NCBI GenBank assembly: GCA_027493935.1
Contig: JAOSJV010000010.1
Coordinates: forward strand, 186,001-250,000
DNA: 64,000 nt
Direction of reading: 5' to 3'
DNA from: Burkholderiales bacterium
Lineage (GTDB): Bacteria > Pseudomonadota > Gammaproteobacteria > Burkholderiales > SG8-39
Below the pieces are notes generated by a model, which saw only the letters and a program-made list of their open reading frames with translations, was not told the DNA's origin and made no database searches. Of the stretch, positions 56,363-63,523 are shown one piece after another (position 1 is the stretch's first letter; each line of letters opens with the position of its first letter). The position numbers and the translations under genes are program-made.

Positions 56363-58282
56363 GGCGCCGCCTCCTCGTCGAGCGGGACCGCCTTCACCCG
56401 CACGTCGCGGCGCGGATCGAAGCCGCGCACCGCAGAGCCGCGAAGCCCGGCGCGTCGATGCGCAGCACGATCGTGTTCCCCGCGCGGCGCAGCACCTCCG
56501 CGCCCGCGGCCTCGAGCGCGAACCGCGACCCGGCGAGATCGAAGTCGAACGGCTGGTAGAGCGCGAACGGGTTGCCGCGGCGCACCTCGTAGGCCGCCTG
56601 CACCGCCGCGAAGCGCGGCACCGCGCCCACCGCGCCCGCGCCGCTCAGCCGGAAGCCGCCGGCGAGCTTCTGCAGCAGGAACTGGCGGTCCTTGCCGACC
56701 GTGTCGACCTCTTTCGTCGGGCCGCTGCCGTCCGAAGCCGGCGCGCTCGGCGCGGCGCGCGTCGCGCTCGGCGATCGCCGCCTCGGTCGGCACGTCGAGC
56801 GCGAAGAGGTGCCGGAGCAGCGTGAAGTCGCGCCCCGCCGCCGGCCGCGTGAGCACGCGCACGATCTCGCGCGGCGCACCCTTCACGTAGCGCAGCGTGA
56901 AGGGCCCGTGCCGGTAGCGCTCCTTGAAGCGCGGCGAGCGCTCCTGCCACTCGGTGTGCGCCGGGTTCTCCGAGTCGCCGAGTAGCCCCGAGAGCGCGCG
57001 CTCGCGCACGTGCACGATCGCGCGCACGCCGGCCTGCACGGGGCTGCGCACCCCCGCCACCGTGATGCCGTCGCGCACGAAGTGCTCCTCGCCGCCGGCG
57101 AGCGCGTCGTCGCGCTCGAGATAGACGTCGAAGGCGGCGAGCGAGGCTTCGCCCGCGGCGGGCTTCACCCACACCGGCACCTCGACCGCGACGCGCTCGC
57201 CGCGCGCGAACGCTTCGCGCAGCGGCGCGAGCGCGGTCTCCAGCGCCGCATCGCCCGTCCAGCGCGGCGCGGTGGCCGCGCTCGGCTCGGGCAGGCGCAC
57301 GCGCCGCCGCGCGCCGTGCACGAGCCCCCATTGCGCGAGCTCGACCAGGCGCGCGAGCGCGAGCCCCTCGCTCCAGCCCGCGCGCCCGAGCACGCGCGGC
57401 AGCGAGTCGGCGTCCAGCACCTCGCGCCGGCCGTCGTGCACCACCTCCACCTCGAGGTCGCCGGCGAGGATCGGCACGAAGTAGTGCCGCACCACCGAGG
57501 GCAGAAACGCCGCCGGATCGAGCTCGGCGTCCGGATAGGGCACCACCACCGAGAGGCCGGGCGCGCGCCCGCGCGCAAGCCCGAAGTCGGCGCAGAACGC
57601 CTCCACCCGCGTCGCGTCCTCGACCGGCAGCGCGAAGTCGCCCTCGAAGGCGCCGAAGTACCCGTAGGGGTAGTAGCGCGCGCCGGCGAGCTTGTGGATC
57701 CGAAGCACCGCTTGCCCCATCAGCAGGCGCCGCCCGTCGTCGCGCCGCGCGGTCACCGCGAAGAACGCGTTCAGCCGCGAGGTCGCCGGGAAGACCGTCT
57801 TGCCCAGGCCCCAGCGCCCGAGATCGGTCGCGCCCTTGCGCGAGCGCCCGACGTTGCGCCAGAAGTAGTAGAAGTCGTTCCTCGGCGCCTCCGCGCCGAG
57901 CGCCTCGTCCTCGCTCTGGCGCGGATCGCCCTGCAGCCCGCGCGTGCCGAAGTCCTCGATCGCGACGAAGTCGAGCGGCGCGCCCTCCTCGGGCAGCTGC
58001 GCAAGCCCGCTGCGGTCGGCGGCGAGGTGCGGCCACAGCCCCGCGAGATAGCGCGCCGCGCGCTCGGCCGGAATCCCCGCCCCCCGGCGCCGAGAAGGCG
58101 ATGCGCACCCGCGCCCGCTCACCCGGCGCGCGCGCGTCGAGCGAGTTCTGGATCGCCTCGCGCACCAGCGCGTCCGCGAGGCTCTCGAGCGCCTCCGTCG
58201 AGAAGAACTCGCTCTCGATCGGGTCGATGTTCATCTCGCCGGGGTGCATCCGGCGGAATTGCCACGCCGGTGGCTGACTCAC
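56359..58282 (-). CDS. GHKL (Hsp90/MORC-like) ATPase, operon leader (three frameshifts)
   Basis: A ~640-residue ATPase. The GHKL motifs are visible: N-box SLADALVREAIQNSLDA, G1 box AIEDFGTRGLQGDP (DxGxG), G2 GRWGLGKTVFPATSRLNAFF. This is followed by a long region ending FLLQKLAGGFRLSG..AGNTIVLRIDAPGFA. Frame changes lie near 58080, 56740 and 56440. The present start is GTG 58282 (VSQPPAWQFRRMHPGEMN); a second copy of the first ~45 codons lies at 59.1-59.3 kb. GHKL ATPases of this style occur in restriction-like and other defence operons. It is followed without gap by two further genes. Confidence 0.8.
58133..58265 (-). repeat. 133-bp direct repeat, copy 1 (5' end of ATPase gene)
   Basis: Matches 59141-59273 at an offset of exactly 1008 bases with about three mismatches. 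It encodes QFRRMHPGEMNIDPIESEFFSTEALESLADALVREAIQNSL in both copies. A DUF433/DUF5615 module lies between the copies. Confidence 0.9.
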
Positions 58283-58400
58283 TCGAACTCCCTCCACCGC
58301 TCCACGCAGATCGTCGTGCCCTCCGGTCGAGTTGCGCAGCGGCCCGCCATCCAGTGCTCCCGCTCCGTGTACCAGGGGCGCGGAATCGCGATGCAGCGCC

Positions 58401-58763
58401 TCAAGCTCGAAGCCGCGTGATCCGCGTGCGCCGAGGCTGGAGCACGATGAACGCTCCCCGGAGACTTTCGCCTTCGCGCTGCACCAACTGCACGACGCGC
58501 GTCGCAAGTGCAGAGCGCGCCGACGCGGGAGAGCGGATCAGGACCACGCCGACCGATTCGCGGTTCGCCGCGAAGACGAGCTGTCCGAAGTCCTTGTCCT
58601 CGGTAAGGAGCACGCGCGCTTCCCGTACCGAGAGGGCGACCACTTCGTCGTCGGTCGCGCCGGGAGCGCGTTCGAGCACGGCCAGAACGTCGAACCGCGC
58701 TGCGCGCAACGCTCGGACCGCCAAGAAATCGCAGCTCTCGTCCGCAAGGAGTTGGACGCTCAC
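58401..58763 (-). CDS. DUF5615-family PIN-like toxin (module 1)
   Basis: A 120-residue protein: MSVQLLADESCDFLAVRALRAARFDVLAVLERAPGATDDEVVALSVREARVLLTEDKDFGQLVFAANRESVGVVLIRSP. Acidic residues of the PIN-like/Mut7-C fold are at LADESCD and LTEDKDFG. Such genes are RNase-like toxins neutralised by DUF433 proteins; the pair lies 21 bases apart. It is inside the duplicated 5' region of the GHKL ATPase gene. Confidence 0.88.
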   Translation of the reverse strand: MSVQLLADESCDFLAVRALRAARFDVLAVLERAPGATDDEVVALSVREARVLLTEDKDFGQLVFAANRESVGVVLIRSPASARSALATRVVQLVQREGESLRGAFIVLQPRRTRITRLRA

Positions 58764-58784
58764 CGCACGACCCGGAGGGGGACT

Positions 58785-59012
58785 TCAATCGGCGGCTGCG
58801 GTTTCCTCGTGCGCGACGGCATCGGCGGCGAACAGCATCGCCGCCCGAATGTCCTCGCGGGTGAGGTTCGGATGGGCGTCCAGAAGCTCGGCCTCGCTCG
58901 CACCCTCGCCGAGCTTCCGCAGGATCCGCTCGACCGGAATCCGGGTGCCACGGATCACCGGCTTTCCCAGCATGATCTTCGGATTGATCTCGATTCGCTC
59001 GTTTGCGGCCAT
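58785..59012 (-). CDS. DUF433-family antitoxin (module 1)
   Basis: A 75-residue protein: MAANERIEINPKIMLGKPVIRGTRIPVERILRKLGEGASEAELLDAHPNLTREDIRAAMLFAADAV. The pattern INPxxxxGKPVIRGTRIPVxxIL..G.S..ELL..P.L...DI.AAL is the DUF433 (VapB-like, MerR-like fold) signature. ATG 59012 is used; the ORF extends upstream only as shadow. It is the partner of the DUF5615 toxin downstream. Confidence 0.9.
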   Translation of the reverse strand: MAANERIEINPKIMLGKPVIRGTRIPVERILRKLGEGASEAELLDAHPNLTREDIRAAMLFAADAVAHEETAAAD

Positions 59013-59104
59013 CGCCCCTCCACATGCCCAGGCGTCGGGCGTCGCGACCCGGACAGGCTCCAGAATAGCACTGCCAGACGCAAGCGGCCCCTGCGGCGCC
59101 AAGA

Positions 59105-59332
59105 TCACCGCGGGACAACCGTCCTGGTCGGGAGCCCGCGCGCGCCGAGCGAGTTCTGGATCGCCTCGCGCACCAGCGCGTCCGCGAGGCTCTCGAGCGC
59201 CTCGGTCGAGAAGAACTCGCTCTCGATCGGATCGATGTTCATCTCGCCGGGGTGCATCCGGCGGAACTGCCACTGCGGCATACGGGTCCAGTCTACGCGA
59301 CTGCGCTCGTCCTGCGCGAGGCCGCGACTCAT
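59105..59332 (-). pseudogene. 5' fragment of the GHKL ATPase gene (ancestral start?)
   Basis: Reads MSRGLAQDERSRVDWTRMPQWQFRRMHPGEMNIDPIESEFFSTEALESLADALVREAIQNSLGARGLPTRTVVPR, then a stop at 59105. The first 16 codons precede the part shared with the ATPase gene. Its ATG 59332 overlaps the stop of the Fic remnant by four bases, so this was probably the original operon junction. The protein breaks off directly after the shared stretch, where unrelated sequence begins. Confidence 0.85.
59141..59273 (-). repeat. 133-bp direct repeat, copy 2 (5' end of ATPase gene)
   Basis: The other copy of the repeat at 58133-58265, joined to the upstream Fic remnant rather than to the present ATPase gene. 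Confidence 0.9.
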
Positions 59333-59760
59333 GGGTGCTCGGTTCCCTCGTTCAGAACGGCCAGATACCATACCGGTCGTAAACGAAGAGCCGGTTCCGC
59401 CGCTTCCCGGTGAGCTCGCGCGCAACCGCCAGCTCGACGAGCAGCTCCATCCCCGACGAGGCGGCGGGGAACGACAATCCGGTCGTCCGGCAAACTTCCG
59501 CCAGCGATACGACCGGCCGCGCCTTGAGCGCATCGAGAAACGGATGAATCGTTTCGAACTGAACGCGCGCAATCCCCTGCGCGCACAAGCAGTGAATCCG
59601 CAGTCGCGTACAGAAAGCGCTCGAGCGCGGCCATGCACTCTGGCACGCGGGCATGCGGGGGCGGCACGAATACGGCATTGCCCGGTCGGGTGCCGCCGAT
59701 CCGGTTCTGCGAACGGCCCTGTTTTGCCGCGCTTCACCCTCCATGCCGCATTCAGCAATG
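59329..59760 (-). pseudogene. Decayed Fic-family protein lacking the catalytic core
   Basis: Remnants in three frames: QNRIGGTRPGNAVFVPPPHARVPECMAALERFLYATADSLLVRAG, then IARVQFETIHPFLD joined directly to ALKARPVVSLAEVCRTTGLSFPAASSGMELLVELAVARELTGKRRNRLFVYDRY, and LAVLNEGTEHP. In intact Fic proteins HPFLDGNGRxGR..plus ~100 residues stand between HPFLD and the winged-helix tail, so an in-frame internal deletion removed the AMP-transfer site. The first ~100 residues of a usual Fic protein are also missing. It ends in an ATGA overlap with the ATPase fragment. Confidence 0.85.
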
Positions 59761-60081
59761 CTGGATTGGGCTCCGAATCATTAAGACTTTGCATCGAGGT
59801 CTGAATAGCTGAGCGCGCGACTGCAAGCTCTGCGCACGGACTGACGTGGCTTGCGGCGACGTCGCCGCAGCCCTGCGGCGCCGAGCTGCGACCGAAACCT
59901 CGCGAGCGGGCGCGGCACACGCGGGGTTCGGGCGCGGCCGGGCGCTGGGCACGAACGAAGCCGGCGAGTGGGCGACCTTGCCGGGAATGCGGGGTAAGGC
60001 GATGGATCCGCGCGCGTGCCCGGCGTGGTTACGCTTGACTCCGGTGCCAGGCGCCAACCGCCGTTCCGGTACGGGCGCGTC
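59761..60081. other. Intergenic stretch (~320 bases) without a supported gene
   Basis: Lies between the Fic remnant and the nucleotidyltransferase gene. Only shadow-like ORFs; no palindromes or family patterns seen. Confidence 0.5.
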
Positions 60082-60630
60082 CTACCGGGCAGACCGGACA
60101 AACCTGGTTCGGTCCTCGGCGAGCGCCTTGTAGGCGCGATCGCGCTCCGCGTCATCCAGAAACCTCGTCTCGCGGAACCGGCTTTCGATCGTCGGCGCCG
60201 AGAGAAGACCGGCGGCGAGGCCCGCCTGGATCCACTCGCGATCACGCGGTTCGCCACGTGCATACTTCGAGACTGCGGCATCGTTGAGATCGAGGAAGAA
60301 CACGACGATGCCGTTCCGGAGCGGCACTTTCACGAGTCGATACTCCCACTGCGCCGGGAGGGTGGGAAGCTCGGGCGAGATGGGATCCAGGAAATACCCG
60401 TGACTCGCGTCGAACGGACTACCTTCCCCCAGGCTTTGGGTCAACTCGAAGACGCGGCCCGGGTCCTGACGCGTGTAGCAATCGACGTCGATCGACACGA
60501 GCATTCGCGCAGGGATCTCTCTTCCCTGCGCGACGCCGAGTATGGACAAGCTCCCGACAACGACGAATTCCGTATGCTGGGTGAGCTTCCTGGCTTGGTT
60601 GAAGAGCTCTTGCAGATGGCCTAGTTCCAT
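60082..60630 (-). CDS. Nucleotidyltransferase-type protein (DUF6036/AbiEii-like), toxin candidate
   Basis: A 182-residue protein: MELGHLQELFNQARKLTQHTEFVVVGSLSILGVAQGREIPARMLVSIDVDCYTRQDPGRVFEL. VVVGSLSILG is the GS motif of the nucleotidyltransferase fold and SIDVDCY the DxD metal motif. Then FDASHGYFLDPISPELPTLPAQWEYRLVKVPLRNGIVVFFLDLNDAAVSKYARGEPRDREWIQAGLAAGLL. It is coupled to the HTH gene upstream; their ends overlap by 10 bases. HTH plus nucleotidyltransferase pairs act as toxin-antitoxin or abortive-infection systems. Confidence 0.82.
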   Translation of the reverse strand: MELGHLQELFNQARKLTQHTEFVVVGSLSILGVAQGREIPARMLVSIDVDCYTRQDPGRVFELTQSLGEGSPFDASHGYFLDPISPELPTLPAQWEYRLVKVPLRNGIVVFFLDLNDAAVSKYARGEPRDREWIQAGLAAGLLSAPTIESRFRETRFLDDAERDRAYKALAEDRTRFVRSAR

Positions 60631-61145
60631 GCCCAGGACCAAGGCGAATTCTGAAACAGCGCATCCTCCCATTCGCCAAGCGCGGCCATTGCCTGGGCAA
60701 GCTTGCGCGGCGGCATTGCAAGAAGCTCCGCCCAGCGTTCGATGTAGTACGGACTGCAGGATCGCTTGCTACGCCACAGCGCGACGCGCGCGCGAGCCTT
60801 CTCCACCATCGCCGCGGCCGCTTGTTGATCGTCGGCCAGCGCGATGGCCAGCCGCAAGTGCCGGTTACGCTGGTGTTCGAGTTTCCTTGCCTGCTCGGCG
60901 CGAGCAAGCCTCCGCGCGTCGTCGCGCGCCGGGTGGTCGAGGACTTCTGCGTGGATATCGAGCGCGCGCAACAGCCGCTCGATCGTGTCCGTTTGCACGG
61001 GGTGCGGTTTGCCCTGCTCGAGCCGCGACAGGACTGCGCGCGACACGCCGGCCGCAGCGGCAAGCTCTTCCTGCTTCAGCCCTTTACGCGCTCTCTGCGC
61101 CTTGATGAGCTGTCCATACTGCTCGGCAAGCATTGGCGTACTCAT
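60621..61145 (-). CDS. XRE-type helix-turn-helix protein, partner of the nucleotidyltransferase
   Basis: A 174-residue protein: YGQLIKAQRARKGLKQEELAAAAGVSRAVLSRLEQGKPHPVQTDTIERLLRALDIHAEVL is an XRE HTH domain, followed by an extended charged helix (LARAEQARKLEHQRNRHLRLAIALADDQQAAAAMVEKARARVALWR) and a C-terminal YIERWAELLAMPPRKLAQAMAAL..ALFQNSPW. ATG 61145 is used, since the upstream ORF start would run through the promoter. It probably represses its own operon and acts as the antitoxin. Confidence 0.87.
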   Translation of the reverse strand: MSTPMLAEQYGQLIKAQRARKGLKQEELAAAAGVSRAVLSRLEQGKPHPVQTDTIERLLRALDIHAEVLDHPARDDARRLARAEQARKLEHQRNRHLRLAIALADDQQAAAAMVEKARARVALWRSKRSCSPYYIERWAELLAMPPRKLAQAMAALGEWEDALFQNSPWSWAWN

Positions 61146-61160
61146 TGGGAAACTTCGTAC

Positions 61161-61189
61161 ATTATAGTAGACATCAGACGCGAAGTCAT
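61161..61189 (-). promoter_or_regulatory. Sigma70-type promoter of the HTH/nucleotidyltransferase operon
   Basis: Minus-strand ATGACT (-35, 61189-61184) and perfect TATAAT (-10, 61166-61161) with a 17-base spacer. Predicted start near 61154 gives a leader of ~9 bases before ATG 61145. Confidence 0.65.
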
Positions 61190-61376
61190 TCTGGAAGGTT
61201 CCACCCAAGATCAGACGCGCTTAAAGGCGGCCCGGGAAGAATTTCCTATTTCTTTTCAGTTATGTATCTGACCAGAACGACCGCCGCTTCAGGTGGCGGC
61301 CGCCCGAGTACACTCGCCGACGGGGATCACGTCTGGATCCGCGGGGCGCAGAATGACGCCCTCTGGGACTGAACCG

Positions 61377-61490
61377 ATGACCCGAGACGACCTCCTGAAG
61401 CGTATCTGGATCGACCCCGCCCGCTGCGGGGGACGGCCGTGCATCCGCGGGCACCGCATCTGGTATCGAACGTCGAATTCCGGGTCGTAG
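61377..61490 (+). pseudogene. Truncated DUF433 antitoxin fragment
   Basis: MTRDDLLKRIWIDPARCGGRPCIRGHRIW is the N-terminal part of a DUF433 protein (CGGxPCIRGxRI), then the frame departs (YRTSNSGS) and stops after 37 codons. The rest of the domain and a toxin partner are missing, so it is a decayed module. Confidence 0.8.
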
Positions 61491-61557
61491 TCGGCAGTAC
61501 TTGCCCCCTTCAGATGCAGCGAACGCGGCCAGGAACTGTCGCTCCCGAGCCGGCCGG

Positions 61558-61920
61558 TCAAGCAGCCCGCTTCTCGATCGGTTTCACGGCGAGCCGAAGC
61601 CCGGTCGCTTTGAGCAGTGCGTTCAGGCTGCGAAGTTCCGGATTGCCTGTCTTGGAGAGCATCTTGTACGTCGCCTCGCGAGTGAGCTTCGCTCTGCGGG
61701 CGATCGCGGCGATACCGCCCTGCGCCTGGGCAACTTGGCGCAGCGCCAGCATGATCGCGGCCTGGTTGCCGCCCTCGATCACAGCCTCGAGGTATGCCGC
61801 GGCCTCCGCCGGGTCCTTGAGCTGCTCGATGAGCCAGGACTCGTAAGGCAGGCTAGCGGCGGGCGCGCGTCTTTTTCCGCGCAGTCCGCGCCTTGTAGTC
61901 CGCGAAGTACTCTTTCGCAC
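61558..61920 (-). CDS. HigA/HI1420-family antitoxin
   Basis: A 120-residue protein ending in an XRE-type HTH: SWLIEQLKDPAEAAAYLEAVIEGGNQAAIMLALRQVAQAQGGIAAIARRAKLTREATYKMLSKTGNPELRSLNALLKATGLRLAVKP. This is the pattern of the HI1420-family addiction-module antidote. No good ATG; GTG 61920 overlaps the toxin gene by ~68 bases, and a shorter start near LPYESW is possible. Toxin-first gene order, as in higBA. Confidence 0.85.
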   Translation of the reverse strand: MRKSTSRTTRRGLRGKRRAPAASLPYESWLIEQLKDPAEAAAYLEAVIEGGNQAAIMLALRQVAQAQGGIAAIARRAKLTREATYKMLSKTGNPELRSLNALLKATGLRLAVKPIEKRAA

Positions 61921-62203
61921 GGTCGATATCCTTCTGCTGCGTCCGCTTGTCTCCTCCGCAAAGGAGAAGAACCACTACCTGTCCCAGCCGGGCGAAATAG
62001 GCCCGGTATCCCGGGCCCCAATCGATTCTGAGCTCGAGCACACCTTCGCCCACCGGCTCGGTATCGCCGAAGCTGCCAACCGCGACACGGGCAATGCGCG
62101 CCTCGATCCGCGCGCGCGCCTGCCGGTCCTTCAGGTCCCGCAGCCATTCGACGAATGGCTGCTCGCCGGTCGGGGTCTGGTAATAGCGAAGCTCGATGGC
62201 CAT
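61853..62203 (-). CDS. RelE/HigB-type toxin (HI1419-like)
   Basis: A 116-residue protein: MAIELRYYQTPTGEQPFVEWLRDLKDRQARARIEARIARVAVGSFGDTEPVGEGVLELRIDWGPGYRAYFARLGQVVVLLLCGGDKRTQQKDIDRAKEYFADY. GPGYRAYF, VLLLCGGDKRTQQKDI is the signature of the HI1419/HigB-type RelE-superfamily mRNA interferase. It is upstream of and overlaps its antitoxin. The upstream DNA (62204-62230) is AT-rich and probably holds the promoter. Confidence 0.92.
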   Translation of the reverse strand: MAIELRYYQTPTGEQPFVEWLRDLKDRQARARIEARIARVAVGSFGDTEPVGEGVLELRIDWGPGYRAYFARLGQVVVLLLCGGDKRTQQKDIDRAKEYFADYKARTARKKTRARR

Positions 62204-62421
62204 TGTAATTTATAGTTAACAGAGAAGTCAACGCGAGCCTACGCCCCTTCAACCGTCGGGCGAGCGGGAACCGCGGAATAGACGCATCGCGCGCAGTTTC
62301 GCGCCCGGGGTGGCTCAGCGAATGAGCCACGCCTCGCAGCACGGCCGCACAGATGGCAGCGAGCCTACCTTGGCTGCAAAGTCCAGAGAAAACGCACAGG
62401 GCCTGTATCCTTCGGACGCCT

Positions 62422-62781
62422 CTACCTGTGACACGCCCAGCGCCGGTACGCCTCGATCCACTCCGCGCCCGCGGGTAACGGGGTGGGCAAGGGCAAGTCG
62501 AGGATCGCGATTGCCTGGCGTGTTCGCCCGCGCGCGCAGATGGCGACGATCTCCTCGGCGTCGTTCAGGTCGACGCGTTCAACCGTGACCTCGCACCCGA
62601 GGACCTGCGTCTTGAACGGCAGCTCGAGGCTCTCGTCGATCATCGTATAGAGGGCGGTCCGCTGCTCCGACTCGTTGTACGCATCGACGACTGCTTCCTC
62701 GACGAGTCGGTCGAGCTTGCGCGGATTCACGGACGGTCGGGCGCGTCTTTCCTTCGAACGGTTTCCAGGCGGCTTGCTCAC
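62422..62781 (-). CDS. Small acidic/basic protein of unknown function linked to TA module 2
   Basis: A 119-residue protein: VSKPPGNRSKERRARPSVNPRKLDRLVEEAVVDAYNESEQRTALYTMIDESLELPFKTQVLGCEVTVERVDLNDAEEIVAICARGRTRQAIAILDLPLP..EWIEAYRRWA. The central EAVVDAYNESEQ...LPFKTQVLGxEVTVxxV resembles small proteins often mis-named calcium-binding; the role is unknown. GTG 62781 overlaps the DUF5615 stop by four bases, making it the third gene of that operon. Confidence 0.75.
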   Translation of the reverse strand: MSKPPGNRSKERRARPSVNPRKLDRLVEEAVVDAYNESEQRTALYTMIDESLELPFKTQVLGCEVTVERVDLNDAEEIVAICARGRTRQAIAILDLPLPTPLPAGAEWIEAYRRWACHR

Positions 62782-63146
62782 CCGACAGGCGATGGCCGCT
62801 TGACTCGAAGCTTCCGGTCGCTCAGCACGGCGAAACAGCCTGCGAGAGCGTCCAGTGGATGCTCGTTGGCGGCCCAAGTCACCCGTTCGATGAGCGCATT
62901 CGCCCCGGGTGCGCGTAGCCGCACAACCAAGATGCCAGGATGCGACCCGGGCGCGAACTGGCGAACATCCGAAAAGTCGAGATCCTGCGTGATGAAGAAG
63001 CGCCCGGCGCCTCGCACCGCCGCCCAGACGTCGGGGTCGGGCTTGCCGGTGAGCTTCTCGGCGGGAACGGTGTCGACCTCGTGGCACAATGCTTCCAGCA
63101 GCGCGACGAGACGTGCGGGCATGATCTCGTCGAGCTTGACCTTCAT
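62778..63146 (-). CDS. DUF5615-family PIN-like toxin (module 2)
   Basis: A 122-residue protein: MKVKLDEIMPARLVALLEALCHEVDTVPAEKLTGKPDPDVWAAVRGAGRFFITQDLDFSDVRQFAPGSHPGILVVRLR. Acidic active-site residues are in KLDEIMP and FITQDLDFSD. It overlaps the DUF433 antitoxin gene by four bases (ATGA). Sequence differs clearly from the module-1 toxin, so it is not a recent copy. Confidence 0.9.
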   Translation of the reverse strand: MKVKLDEIMPARLVALLEALCHEVDTVPAEKLTGKPDPDVWAAVRGAGRFFITQDLDFSDVRQFAPGSHPGILVVRLRAPGANALIERVTWAANEHPLDALAGCFAVLSDRKLRVKRPSPVG

Positions 63147-63388
63147 GCCACGGAAGGCGCCGGCGGCACGGGGAGATCCTCTTCGGCCGAGGCAGCGGCG
63201 AACGCGATCACGGCCTTGACTGCCGCGTCGTCGAGCGTGGGAAAGTCGCGGAGAATCTCGGCGACCGTCATCCCTTCGGCCAGGCTCGCCAAAACCGTTC
63301 GCACCGTAACGCGCGTCCCGCGCACGACCGGCTCTCCGCCGCAGATCGCAGGATCGCGCACGATGTGCGCCTGGTAATCGATGGCCAC
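63143..63388 (-). CDS. DUF433-family antitoxin (module 2)
   Basis: An 81-residue protein: MAIDYQAHIVRDPAICGGEPVVRGTRVTVRTVLASLAEGMTVAEILRDFPTLDDAAVKAVIAFAAASAEEDL, matching DUF433 (CGGxPVVRGTRVTVxxVL..G....ILxDFPTL). It is coupled to the DUF5615 toxin gene downstream. Confidence 0.93.
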   Translation of the reverse strand: MAIDYQAHIVRDPAICGGEPVVRGTRVTVRTVLASLAEGMTVAEILRDFPTLDDAAVKAVIAFAAASAEEDLPVPPAPSVA

Positions 63389-63523
63389 TGAGGCACTCCT
63401 CTATCTGGTCTTGCCCGTAAGGCTACCCGAACTTCCGTCTTCTGCCCACGGACCACGCTTCGCCGACATGGCGAATCGCGCACCGCGTCGTTACCGTGCG
63501 CGCCAATTTCTCCTCCGTTCCGG

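Noticed and set aside
57010-59382. A 790-codon plus-strand ORF
   Set aside because: It is antisense to the GHKL ATPase and the TA module; the two regions it joins are unrelated.
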